In this document: one piece after another, positions 24,239 through 33,400 of the stretch
How positions within the stretch are numbered: the stretch's first letter is position 1
How the letters are laid out: the number at the start of each line of letters is the position of its first letter
Assembly (NCBI RefSeq): GCF_000418555.1
Contig: NZ_ATKM01000005.1
Span: forward strand, 981,302-1,045,301
Direction: 5' to 3'
From: Pseudomonas sp. P818
GTDB taxonomy: Bacteria; Pseudomonadota; Gammaproteobacteria; Pseudomonadales; Pseudomonadaceae
Length of the DNA: 64,000 nucleotides
Translations under genes and position numbers: made by a program
The notes under the pieces: generated by a model
What the model was told of the DNA's origin: nothing
Database searches by the model: none
What the model saw: the letters and a program-made list of their open reading frames with translations, nothing else

Positions 24239-24946
24239 ATGTTTCGAGGTTGCGCGGGCGCAGGTCGATTTGGGCGGGGCCGGCGCAAGTCGCTCCTGGC
24301 CGCGCCGTTGCTGTTGATCATGCTCGCTGGCGTGCTGCACGCGGATTGGGATTTCAACCTGATCAGTCAGCGTGCCGAGAAGCTGTATGGGCCTCTTGGC
24401 GATGGCAAAGCTCGCATCGATGAATGGCAGGCCTTGCTCGAGCGTTTGCCGACGCTCGATGAACCCGCTCAGCTGGAGGCGGTGAATCGCTTCTTCAATG
24501 CCAGTCTGCGCTTTCGCGACGATATCGAAATCTGGCGGCAGAACGATTACTGGGCGACCCCGGTCGAGGCTCTGCGCAAGGGCGCGGGCGACTGCGAGGA
24601 CTTCGCCATCGCCAAGTATTTCACCCTGCGTGAGGCTGGTGTCGCCAGCGAAAAGCTGCGCATTACCTACGTCAAGGCGCTGCGTCTCAACCAGGCGCAC
24701 ATGGTGCTGACCTATTACGCCACACCCGATGCAATGCCACTGGTGCTGGATAACCTGATCAATGTCATTCGCCCTGCCAGCGAGCGTTCGGATTTGTTGC
24801 CGGTATATGCCTTCAACGCCGAGGGGTTGTGGCTGGCGGGCAAGGGTGGCGGCAAGCAGGTGGGAGATGCCAAGCGCCTTTCGCGCTGGCAGGAGTTGTT
24901 GAAGAAGATGGCCGCCGAGGGTTTTCCGGTGGAACCGGGTCGATAG
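24239..24946 (+). CDS. lapG: Periplasmic cysteine protease LapG
   Basis: About 235 residues. A signal/anchor lies near the N-terminus (LLAAPLLLIMLAGVLHA), then a transglutaminase-like cysteine protease fold. The catalytic Cys is in GAGDCEDFAIAKYF, His in LNQAHMVLTYY and Asp in VLDNLINV, as in LapG/BTLCP proteins. LapG releases surface adhesin by cutting after TAA|G-type sites; that motif is at residues 110-113 of the adhesin encoded at 30-40 kb. It is held inactive by LapD when c-di-GMP is high. The stop is nine bases before the lapD ATG. The start is uncertain: ATG 24239 lacks a clear ribosome site; a TTG lies at 24233. Confidence 0.93.
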   Translation: MFRGCAGAGRFGRGRRKSLLAAPLLLIMLAGVLHADWDFNLISQRAEKLYGPLGDGKARIDEWQALLERLPTLDEPAQLEAVNRFFNASLRFRDDIEIWRQNDYWATPVEALRKGAGDCEDFAIAKYFTLREAGVASEKLRITYVKALRLNQAHMVLTYYATPDAMPLVLDNLINVIRPASERSDLLPVYAFNAEGLWLAGKGGGKQVGDAKRLSRWQELLKKMAAEGFPVEPGR

Positions 24947-24954
24947 GAGTCGAG

Positions 24955-26922
24955 ATGTCTCTGTTTAAACAATTGCTGATCGCCATCTGCCTGTTTCTGG
25001 TGGTCGCCTTCACCGGCAGCTTCATGGTCGGTCTGGAGAGCTCCCGCGAGCAATACGTCAACCAGTTGCGATCGCATGCGCAGGACGCCGCCACGGCACT
25101 GGGCCTGTCGCTGACTCCGCACGTCGACGATCCGGCGATGATGGAGCTGATGGTCAGCTCGATCTTCGACAGCGGCTACTTCCAGAGCATTCGCGTGATC
25201 GACATCGCCAGCGGCAAGACCCTGGTCGAGCGCAGTGGCGTGCCTGACACGGCGGATACCGAGGCGCCACAATGGTTCGTCGACCTTATCGGCCTGCAGC
25301 CCGAAATCGGCGATGCCCTCGTCAGTCGCGGCTGGGAGCAGGCGGCACGGGTGGAGGTGCAAAGCCATCCCATGTTCGCCATCGCCCGACTTTGGCGCAG
25401 TGCTCTGGGTAGCCTTGGCTGGCTGCTGCTGTGCGGCCTGCTCAGCGCCTGTGTCGGCGCATTCGTGCTGCGTCGTCAGCTCAAGCCGCTGGATTACATG
25501 GTCGAGCAGTCTCATGCCATTGCCCGTCGCGAGTTCCTCAGCCTGCCCATGCTGCCGCGTACGCCCGAGCTGCGCCGGGTGGTGGAGGCGATGAATCAGA
25601 TGGTGGAGAAGCTCAAGGCGCTGTTCCAGGAACAGGCCGAGCGCAGCGAGCGGCTGCGCGACGAAGCCTACAAGGACAGCCTGACCGGGCTGGCCAACCG
25701 TCGGTATTTCGAGATGCAGTTGCAGGTTCGCCTTGGCGCCGAAGACCAGGCTAATGTGGGTTACCTGTTGATGGTCAGGGTGTGTGATCTGGTTGGACTC
25801 AACCAGCGTCTGGGCGGTCAGCGCACCGACCAGCTGTTGCTTGCGGTGGCCGAACTGCTGTCGCGCGAAGGGGCCACGCTGGGTGCGGGCTGCCTGGTGG
25901 CGCGCAGCCGCGGCGGTGATTTCGCGTTACTGGCGCCAGGGCTGGTCGCCGAGGAGGCCGAGCAACTGGCCATGCGCCTGGAGACCACATTCGCCAACCT
26001 GGCCATCACCTGCGGCAGTGACCTCGTGCCACTGGCACGTATCGGTCTGGCGCCGTTTCAGCCTGGAGACGAGCTGGGCGAGCTACTGCGTCTGGCCGAC
26101 GAGGCGCTGGCCAGAGCCGAGGGGCAGAGCGAGCAATGCTGGGCTCTGGCTTCGCGCAACGAGCGTGCAGGCCTGGGTGATGAGCGCCACGCCTGGCACT
26201 CGCTGCTGGACCAGGCACTGAGCCGAGGCCAGATCGAGTTGTATTTCCAGCCTGTGGTCAGTACCCGCGAGCCTGGCCAGATACTGCATTACAAGGTGCT
26301 GTCGCGCATTCGTGATGGGCAGGGCGAAGCCATTGCTGCAGGTCGTTTCCTGCCCTGGTTGCAGCGCTTTGGCTGGTCGTCCCGCCTGGATCTGCTGATG
26401 CTGGAAACAGTGCTGGAGCACTTGGCGAAGCATACCCAGCCGCTTGCGCTGAACCTCTCTGGCGCCCTGTTACGTGAACCCAGGGCGCTGGAAAAGGCTT
26501 TCGAGCTGCTCAAGCGATATACCGAGCTCGCTCCCCTCCTGGTGCTTGAGCTGGAGGAGGACCAATTGCCCGAGCAGGCGGCACTGGAACAACTGACCCG
26601 GCGTTTGCGCAGCCTGGGCTTCAGCCTCAGCCTGCAGCACTTCGGCGGCCGTTTCAGCATGATCGGCAACCTGGCACGGCTGGGGCTGGCTTATCTTAAG
26701 GTCGATGGTAGCTACATCCGCGCCATCGATCAGGAGGCCGACAAGCGCCTGTTCATCGACGCCATGCAGCGTGCCGCGCACAGCATCGATCTGCCACTGA
26801 TCGCCGAGCGCGTGGAAACCGAAGGGGAATTGCAGGTACTGCGGGAGATGGGCATTCAGGGCGTGCAGGGGCAACTGGTTGGCGCCCCGATGCCATGGCC
26901 ACCAGCTCAACCTGTGGCCTGA
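24955..26922 (+). CDS. lapD: c-di-GMP receptor LapD (degenerate GGDEF-EAL)
   Basis: 655 residues. Transmembrane helix 1 (FKQLLIAICLFLVVAFTGSF) is followed by a periplasmic output domain to about 155 and helix 2 (LGWLLLCGLLSACVGAFVL). A HAMP linker, a GGDEF-like domain and an EAL-like domain follow. The cyclase site is RGGDF and the EAL motif is replaced by KVLSR, so neither is catalytic; the EAL domain should bind c-di-GMP. Bound LapD sequesters LapG in the periplasm and so keeps the adhesin on the surface. An ATAGGAG site fixes the ATG at 24955. Operon with lapG. Confidence 0.94.
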   Translation: MSLFKQLLIAICLFLVVAFTGSFMVGLESSREQYVNQLRSHAQDAATALGLSLTPHVDDPAMMELMVSSIFDSGYFQSIRVIDIASGKTLVERSGVPDTADTEAPQWFVDLIGLQPEIGDALVSRGWEQAARVEVQSHPMFAIARLWRSALGSLGWLLLCGLLSACVGAFVLRRQLKPLDYMVEQSHAIARREFLSLPMLPRTPELRRVVEAMNQMVEKLKALFQEQAERSERLRDEAYKDSLTGLANRRYFEMQLQVRLGAEDQANVGYLLMVRVCDLVGLNQRLGGQRTDQLLLAVAELLSREGATLGAGCLVARSRGGDFALLAPGLVAEEAEQLAMRLETTFANLAITCGSDLVPLARIGLAPFQPGDELGELLRLADEALARAEGQSEQCWALASRNERAGLGDERHAWHSLLDQALSRGQIELYFQPVVSTREPGQILHYKVLSRIRDGQGEAIAAGRFLPWLQRFGWSSRLDLLMLETVLEHLAKHTQPLALNLSGALLREPRALEKAFELLKRYTELAPLLVLELEEDQLPEQAALEQLTRRLRSLGFSLSLQHFGGRFSMIGNLARLGLAYLKVDGSYIRAIDQEADKRLFIDAMQRAAHSIDLPLIAERVETEGELQVLREMGIQGVQGQLVGAPMPWPPAQPVA

Positions 26923-26938
26923 AACCGGCGCGCAGACT

Positions 26939-27280
26939 TCAGATCAGACCGGTACTGACTTCTTCCTGAATCAATCGTGACAGGCCACCGAGGGCTTCAC
27001 GTGCCTGGTTGCGGCTGAGCAGCTTGGACTGCGCGGCCGGTGGCAGGTCGGTGATACGAATGATGCCCTTGGCGATCAGCACGCTGATCAGATCTTCCAG
27101 TACGCGAACCATCTCCTGGTCGCTCTGGCGCAGCTGCAGCAGGCTGGTCTCGATGGCCTGATTGGAATACCAGGCCAGTATGTCCTGGTCATCGGCGGGA
27201 AGTTGTTGGGTAAAACCCTCGAACTCGGCCGCTTCGACGCGGATCAGGTTGCCCTGGTCGTCGCGCTGCACGTAAAGCAT
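26939..27280 (-). CDS. Small protein of unknown function (annotated in Pseudomonas as tryptophan synthase beta-like)
   Basis: 113 residues, mostly helical after an N-terminal strand pair (MLYVQRDDQGNLIRVEAAEF). DDQDILAWYSNQAIETSLLQLRQSDQEMVRVLEDLI suggests a coiled or helical bundle. Homologues in Pseudomonas carry the label tryptophan synthase subunit beta-like, but it has none of the PLP-enzyme motifs. An AGGAGG site precedes the ATG at 27278-27280. It lies between lapD and the adhesin end, converging with lapD. Role unknown. Confidence 0.8.
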   Translation of the reverse strand: MLYVQRDDQGNLIRVEAAEFEGFTQQLPADDQDILAWYSNQAIETSLLQLRQSDQEMVRVLEDLISVLIAKGIIRITDLPPAAQSKLLSRNQAREALGGLSRLIQEEVSTGLI

Positions 27281-27364
27281 GGATGCCTCCTGATGAGACG
27301 TCTAATACCGGGCATACACCTATACGCGCCGGACGACGCATAGACAAGATCGGTCGGTTAGGTG

Positions 27365-27395
27365 CCTTCCCACCGCGCCTGGCGCGGTGGGAAGG
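27365..27395 (-). terminator. Strong hairpin after the adhesin gene
   Basis: Fifteen-base arms (27365-27379 and 27381-27395) form a very stable GC hairpin just past the adhesin stop at 27403. There is no T-run, so it may be a Rho-assisted end or an mRNA stabiliser. Confidence 0.55.
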
Positions 27396-27402
27396 ATGCT
27401 CA

Positions 27403-30400
27403 TCAGTGATGCTCGGTCTTCACCAGCGGGTCGGCACCGGCCACCAGCGAGTTGACGATCTGCGAGGAGGTGGCACCGTACTGAGTCAGGTTCACACCTT
27501 CCAGCTTGATGGTCACATCGACGTTGTTGGCCAGATCACCAGTGGTGCTGACCTGCAGCGTGTTGGTCACGGTATCGACCTTGAGGTAATCGAGGAGGTT
27601 GTTGGCGTTGGCAGTATCGGGCAACAGGTCGCTGATATCGATACGGTCGCCTTCGGCCGCGTTGAAGTCCTTGATCACATCATTGCCAAAGTCACCAGAC
27701 TTCCACATGAAGGTATCGGCGCCTGCACCGCCGATCAGCGTGTCGTTGCCGACCCCGCCGATCAGCAGGTCGTTGCCGTCACCGCCATTGAGCAGGTCGT
27801 GACCACCGTTGCCGTAGAGCACATCGTGGCCGTTGCCGCCATTGAGAATGTCGGAGTACTTGCTGCCGTTGATCAGGTCACTGGCGTCGCCACCGTTGGT
27901 GGTGCCGATAGTGTGTATCGCCCAACCGGTATTGGTCTGCACCAGCTCCTGGCCCTCGCCGGGTGCCTGATAGAGGTTGAGGCCGTTGCTGCCTAGCACC
28001 TTGTAGGTGTTGTCAGCGCTGCCGCTGAGCTTGAATTCCACCTTCAGGCTGGCCGCACCGCCTTGATCCCAGTAAAGCAACTCCAGCGCCTGCAGACCGC
28101 CGTCTAGGTTGATACCGCTGAACTTCTTGGTGGTGGTCTCTTGGATGTAATCCGCGTCGGCAACCACCTTGCCGCCGATCATCAGGCGGTAGCCGTCGTC
28201 CGCTGTGATGCGGATGTCATAGGTACCGGCATTGACCGAGAGGAAACCGTGAGCACGGATGATCGCGTCCGAGGTATCACCGAGGTTCGCTCCACCGGCC
28301 TTGAGGCTGGAGACGTTGCCAGTACCGGCTGCCGTCAGGAAGTCATACAGGTTGTTTTGCGAGTTGCCGGAGCTGCCAATGGTGTTGCCATTGGTGACGG
28401 TGCGGTTGTCACCCAGGTCATCACTGAACACCGTATTACCATTGTTGCGCAGACCGTAGTTGATCTGATTGGCGATGAAGGTGGCGTTGACCGAGGAGGT
28501 CGCCGCGTTGTCATTGGAACCGACCAGGCTGCTTGTGTTACCCGTGCGGCTTTCTATGAAGGCCTCTACCTGGGACAGGCTGGTAAGGTTAGGACCATTT
28601 GTGCCTTCCTGGTAGCCCCAGTATTCGCCTGTCAGCCCAGAAGAAAGCGCACTGCTGGTATCGGCCACGGTGATGGTGTTGGTGGTCAGGCTGTCATGGC
28701 TGACACCTGCCTCGACGATCTTCAGCTTTAGGTGCTGGCTGTTGGTGCTCTCAGTGCTGCCGTTGGGCTCGACCGATACGGCCTTGACGTCCAGGCCGAT
28801 CTCGCCGCGTACCGCGCCGCTGACCTGCAGCTTGGCGGTGGCCAACTGCGCCGCGCTCAGGGAGACTACGCCGTTGACTGCCGCCAGTGTGCTGTTGCCG
28901 ACCATGATGCTGGCGCCGGCAGGCAGGCTGGAGAGATCGTAGCGCAGGCTTTCGGAGCCGTCGGTGTCGGTCAGTGCGCCGCTGATGTAGTTGGCCAGGG
29001 CGATGCTGGTCTTGCCGCTGACGCCGCCATCGCCGGCCACCACGCCCTGTGACGAGGAGAGGGTGATGTTGTCGATCAGTGCGCCACGGCCGCTGGCATC
29101 GGCGGAGGTGCCGGCCAGCTTGATGGTCAGGGCCTCGTTCTTGCCCGTGCCGACGAAGCTGAAGTGGATATTCTCCCAGTTCAGGCTGGTCTGGCTGCTG
29201 CTGGAGCCGTATTCACCTACCAGGGTGCTGCCCAGATAGACCGCGATCTTGGTGAAAGTGGTGTCGAAGCCCAGGCGACCAGCGTAGTCCATGGACAGGT
29301 CATAGACTTTGCCGGCCTCGGTGGTGACGTTGCGGGTGATGCCCAGGGTCTGAGACATGCTGCCGCCAGCGTCGTTGAGCTCCAGAGCGTCAGTGTTGCC
29401 GGTGCCCGGCAATTTGACGGTGATCATGTTACCGGCCTGGTTCTGCATGCTGTCGCCGCTGGCCCAGACCTCGAACACATTTTTACCTCCGGTGAGAATG
29501 TCGCCGGTGGTGACCAGACTCCAGTTCTCGAAGGTGGCGCTGGTGACGTCCTGAGAGGTGCTGTCGCTGTTAGGCGCGCTTTCCCACGTGGTGGTGAACA
29601 GCGTGCTGGCTGCAGCCGACTTGACGCTTAGCGTCGGCACGTCGGCGACCGGCGCGATGTCGATGCTCATGGTACTGCTGGCAGTGATCAGGGAACCGTC
29701 GCTACCGCTGTAGGTGAAGGTGGCATAGGTTGCCTGGTTGAGGCCGACGCCGTTGCCACCGAAGCTGTCGTGGCCGGACTCGTTGGCGTCAGGCACGAAA
29801 CGCAGGCCGCTGCCGTCGATCACTGACTTGGTGACGGTGGTGTTGGCGCTGACATCGGTCCAGGTATTACCCACCTTGACCTGCAGTTTGCCCTCCCCCG
29901 GCAGACTCTCGATATTGATCCTGAGAGCGCTGTTGGCATCCACGTCGCTGACCTTGAAATCGCTCCATTTGAAAATGTAGTTGCTGTCTTCATTACCGGT
30001 GACCGCAGCGCCAGCGACCACCACGGGGGCTTCGTTGACGTTGGTCACGGCGATGGAATAGGTCGCCGACTGGGTGCTGCCATCGGAACTGGTGGCGAGC
30101 ACGGTGATGCTGTGAATGGTGGCGCTCTCGTAGTCGAGCTTGCTGCCGTCGGCTACGGTCACTACACCCGTGGTGGCGTCGATGGCGAAGCGACCACCCG
30201 CATTGTTGGTCAGCGAGTAGGTCACGGTAGTGCCAGCATCGCCGTCCACGCCGAGAGCAGTGACGCCGACATGGGTACCGTTGACGGCATTCTCGGCGAC
30301 GCTGTTGATGGTTGTATCGGCGTCGGTGAGGGTGATGCCATTGTCGTTGACGTTGCTCAGGTTGATGGTGAACACCTGGGTATTGGTGCTGCCATCGGAG

Positions 30401-30474
30401 CTGGTCACCTTGACGGTGATGTTGTGGCTGGTGGCGCTCTCGTAGTCGAGCTTGCTGCCGTCGGCTACGGTCAC
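27403..30474 (-). CDS. lapA: Giant adhesin LapA-like, C-terminal part (after the frame break)
   Basis: About 1,023 residues in a different frame from the N-terminal part. It begins inside a cadherin/VCBS-type repeat (TVADGSKLDYESATSH) with no proper start, so it is the continuation of the adhesin. Order: one to two 104-residue cadherin repeats; an Ig-like stretch; a carbohydrate-binding-like region (NAGGSMSQTLG...NWENIHFSF); a PA14-type domain (GLTGEYWGYQEG...ADDGYRLMIGGK...LLYWDQGGAASLKVEF); an RTX calcium-binding array (GNGGHDLLNGGDGNDLLIGG, GGAGADTF); and a type I secretion C-terminus. The secretion signal is uncleaved and recognised by the LapB transporter. Confidence 0.85.
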   Translation of the reverse strand: MTVADGSKLDYESATSHNITVKVTSSDGSTNTQVFTINLSNVNDNGITLTDADTTINSVAENAVNGTHVGVTALGVDGDAGTTVTYSLTNNAGGRFAIDATTGVVTVADGSKLDYESATIHSITVLATSSDGSTQSATYSIAVTNVNEAPVVVAGAAVTGNEDSNYIFKWSDFKVSDVDANSALRINIESLPGEGKLQVKVGNTWTDVSANTTVTKSVIDGSGLRFVPDANESGHDSFGGNGVGLNQATYATFTYSGSDGSLITASSTMSIDIAPVADVPTLSVKSAAASTLFTTTWESAPNSDSTSQDVTSATFENWSLVTTGDILTGGKNVFEVWASGDSMQNQAGNMITVKLPGTGNTDALELNDAGGSMSQTLGITRNVTTEAGKVYDLSMDYAGRLGFDTTFTKIAVYLGSTLVGEYGSSSSQTSLNWENIHFSFVGTGKNEALTIKLAGTSADASGRGALIDNITLSSSQGVVAGDGGVSGKTSIALANYISGALTDTDGSESLRYDLSSLPAGASIMVGNSTLAAVNGVVSLSAAQLATAKLQVSGAVRGEIGLDVKAVSVEPNGSTESTNSQHLKLKIVEAGVSHDSLTTNTITVADTSSALSSGLTGEYWGYQEGTNGPNLTSLSQVEAFIESRTGNTSSLVGSNDNAATSSVNATFIANQINYGLRNNGNTVFSDDLGDNRTVTNGNTIGSSGNSQNNLYDFLTAAGTGNVSSLKAGGANLGDTSDAIIRAHGFLSVNAGTYDIRITADDGYRLMIGGKVVADADYIQETTTKKFSGINLDGGLQALELLYWDQGGAASLKVEFKLSGSADNTYKVLGSNGLNLYQAPGEGQELVQTNTGWAIHTIGTTNGGDASDLINGSKYSDILNGGNGHDVLYGNGGHDLLNGGDGNDLLIGGVGNDTLIGGAGADTFMWKSGDFGNDVIKDFNAAEGDRIDISDLLPDTANANNLLDYLKVDTVTNTLQVSTTGDLANNVDVTIKLEGVNLTQYGATSSQIVNSLVAGADPLVKTEHH

Positions 30475-33400
30475 TACGTGCCAGCATCGGGTACCGTTGA
30501 CGGCATTCTCGGCGACGCTGTTGATTGTCGTTGACGTTGCTCAGGTTGATGGTGAATCGGATGGCGAAACGGCCGCCCGCGTTATCGGTCAGCTCGTACT
30601 TGGTGATGGTTGCTCCGGCATCGCCGTCGCTGCCCTGCACGGTCAGGCCGACGGTGGCGCCGGTGGCGGCGTTCTCGACCACGGTGTTGGCGGCCAGGTT
30701 GGCGTCGCTGATGACCACGCCATTGTCGTTGACGTTGGTGACGTTGACAGTGACCGTTGCGTTGACCGGAGTCTTGCCGTCGGTGGCCGTTACCTGCAAC
30801 TGGTGCTGGGTAGCGGTCTCGTAGTCCAGCGACTTGCCGCTGGCCAGGGTGATGACGCCGGTGCTCGAGTTGATCGCGAACAGGCCGGCTTCGTTGCCGC
30901 CGGTGATGCTGTAGAACAGCGGTTCGCCGTCACGATCCTGGTCGGTGCCGGTGAAGCGGTCATTGAGGTCGGCGATGGTGCTGCCGGAGGCAATGTTCTC
31001 GGCGAAGCTGACGGTGCTGTTGGACAGTCCCGGTGCGTCGTCCACGGCCGCGATCTGGATGGTCATGGTGTTCGGCGTGGTGGAGAAGGCACCGCTCTGA
31101 TCCTGCACTGAGAAGCTGAAGCTGCTGTTGCCGCTGGCGTTGGCCGCCGGGGTGTAGACCAGGGAAGCGATCTGCGCCGCGGTAATGATCATGCCGATGG
31201 TAACGGCTTCGTTGCCCAGGCTCAGGTTGCCGCTGGCCGGCAGGCTGTTGATGCGGATGGCCTTGAGACTATCGCCAGCATCGACATCGTTGAAAACGAA
31301 GTCGGCACTGCTGAAGCTATGCGGCGTGTCTTCGCTGGTGTTGACGGTGTTGTCGGCGCTGGTGGGGGCGTCGTTCACGCCATGCACGACGACCGGCAGG
31401 GTCAGGCTGGTGCTGGCCTTGTCGCCATTCGCGCCTTCGGTGGCGGTCGCGCTGACCTTCAGATCGAAGCTGCCAGCGTTGGGCGAGGTGAGGCTCAGGT
31501 TGCTCAGGTTCCAGCCGCTGATGTCCACTTCTGAGTGGGTGCCATCGGCGGTGAAGCTGTGGCCCGGAGTCCCGTCGCTGATGGTGACGCCGCTTGGGAT
31601 CTGCAAGATCGAGATGCTGAGACTTTCCGACAGGTCGGTGTCCACCAGGCTGGCGCTGAGGTGCGACAGCGGAATGCTGCTGTTCTCGTCGCCTTCGTTG
31701 TACCCATAGACCTGGTAGTAGCCCTTGCCATCGCTACCGTGCAGTTCCGATACGCGCACGCCGTCGCTGGTCAGGTCGGTGGTGTCGCGGTAGAGCAGTA
31801 CGTTGGCGGTGGACAGGTCCTGCACCGGACCGTTGCCGACCTTGACATTGACATCCAGATTGCCCGGGCCGCTCTGGTTGTGCTGGTAAATATCCAGAGT
31901 GTAGTAGCCGCTCTGCTGGGCGGTGAAGCTGCCGCTGAACTGTCCGGTGTTGCCGCTCCAGGTGGCACTGGCCACGGTGGTGCCGCCCACGGATACCAGC
32001 ACGCTGTCGTCGCCCACGCCGCTGAAGGTGTAGGTCTCGCCGGCTTGCAGGTAGATCAGCCCGGAGAGCTTGTTGGCTACGCCTGAATCGACGCTGGCCA
32101 GGTAGGCATCGCTGGCAGCGGCGCTGCTGGTGGGCGTGCCAGCAGCATCGATGACGGCTTTCAGCGTGGAAGGCGCGGCGCCGCTGCCGTTGCCGCTCAG
32201 AGCCAAGCCATTCCAGCTTTGCAGGGTCAGACCTGTCGCGTTTGGCGTACCTGCCGGAGTCTGAGTGCTGAGTTCCGGTGCGTCGGCCACTGCCTCGATC
32301 GATACCTGCACGGTGGCAGTGCTGCTGTCCTCGCCATCGGTGACGGTATAGGTGATGGTGTCGGTGCCGCTGTAGTTGGCGTTTGGGGTATAGACGAGCT
32401 TGCCTTCGACGATGCTGACGCTGCCATGCGCCGCGCTGGCGCCAGTGATGCTCAGGTCATCGCCCTCGATATCGCTGTCATTGGCCAGTACGTCGATGGT
32501 GACCGCGTTATCTTCGAGCGTGCTGGCGCTATCGTCCTTGGCAGTCGGTGCATCGTTGACCGGTGTGACGCCCAGGGTGACTTTGCCCTCGACGCTGGTG
32601 ATGCCGTCGTTGACGCTGTAGGTGAAGCTGCCCACGGCCTGGCCGGCATTGTAGTCGGCCGGTGCGTTGTACTTGAGGCCCTCCAGTTGCGCGTTGGTCA
32701 GGGTTTGACCATTGCTCACGGCGGTGCCATCGGCCAGGGTCACGCTGCCCAGGGTGGGCAGGCCGGTGACGGTGATGGTCAGGGTGTCGCCATCGATATC
32801 GGTCGGGGCTTTCAGGCCCAGATCGGTGCCGACGCTCTCTTCATCGACGGTGAGGCTGGTGCTGTCCACGACCGGCAGGTCATTGACCGGGGTGACGCCC
32901 AGACTGACCTGACCGTTCACGCTGGTGGTGCCATCGTTGACGCTGTAGGTGAAGTTACCCACGGTCTGGCCAGCAGTGTAGTCAGCCGGTGCGCTGTACT
33001 TCAGACCCTCCAACTGCGCGCTGGTGAGGGTCTGGCCATTGCTTACGGCGGTGCCATCGGCCAGGGTCACGTTGCCCAGGGTAGGCAGGCCGGTGACGGT
33101 GATGGTCAGCGGGTTGCCGTCTACATCGGTCGGGGCCTGCAGACCCAGGTTGGTGCCGACGCTCTCTTCAGCGACGGTGAGGCTGGTGCTGTCCACGACC
33201 GGCGCATCGTTGACCGGCTTGACGCCCACGGTCACGGTGGCGGTGTCGGTGCCGCCGTTGCCATCGCTGACGGTGTAGGTGAAGGAACCGGTGCCATTGA
33301 AGTCCTTGGCCGGCGTGAATACCACCTTGCCATTGACCAGGGCCACGCTGCCGTTGACGGCATCCTGGACGCTGACGATGCTGAGAGTATCGCCGTCGAC

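Noticed and set aside
26939..27280. Tryptophan synthase beta function for the small protein
   Set aside because: At 113 residues it lacks the PLP-binding and catalytic segments; the inherited name is not supported.
27783..27860. CRISPR-like short repeats
   Set aside because: The GGNGxD-type nonapeptide coding repeats are the RTX calcium-binding array of the adhesin.
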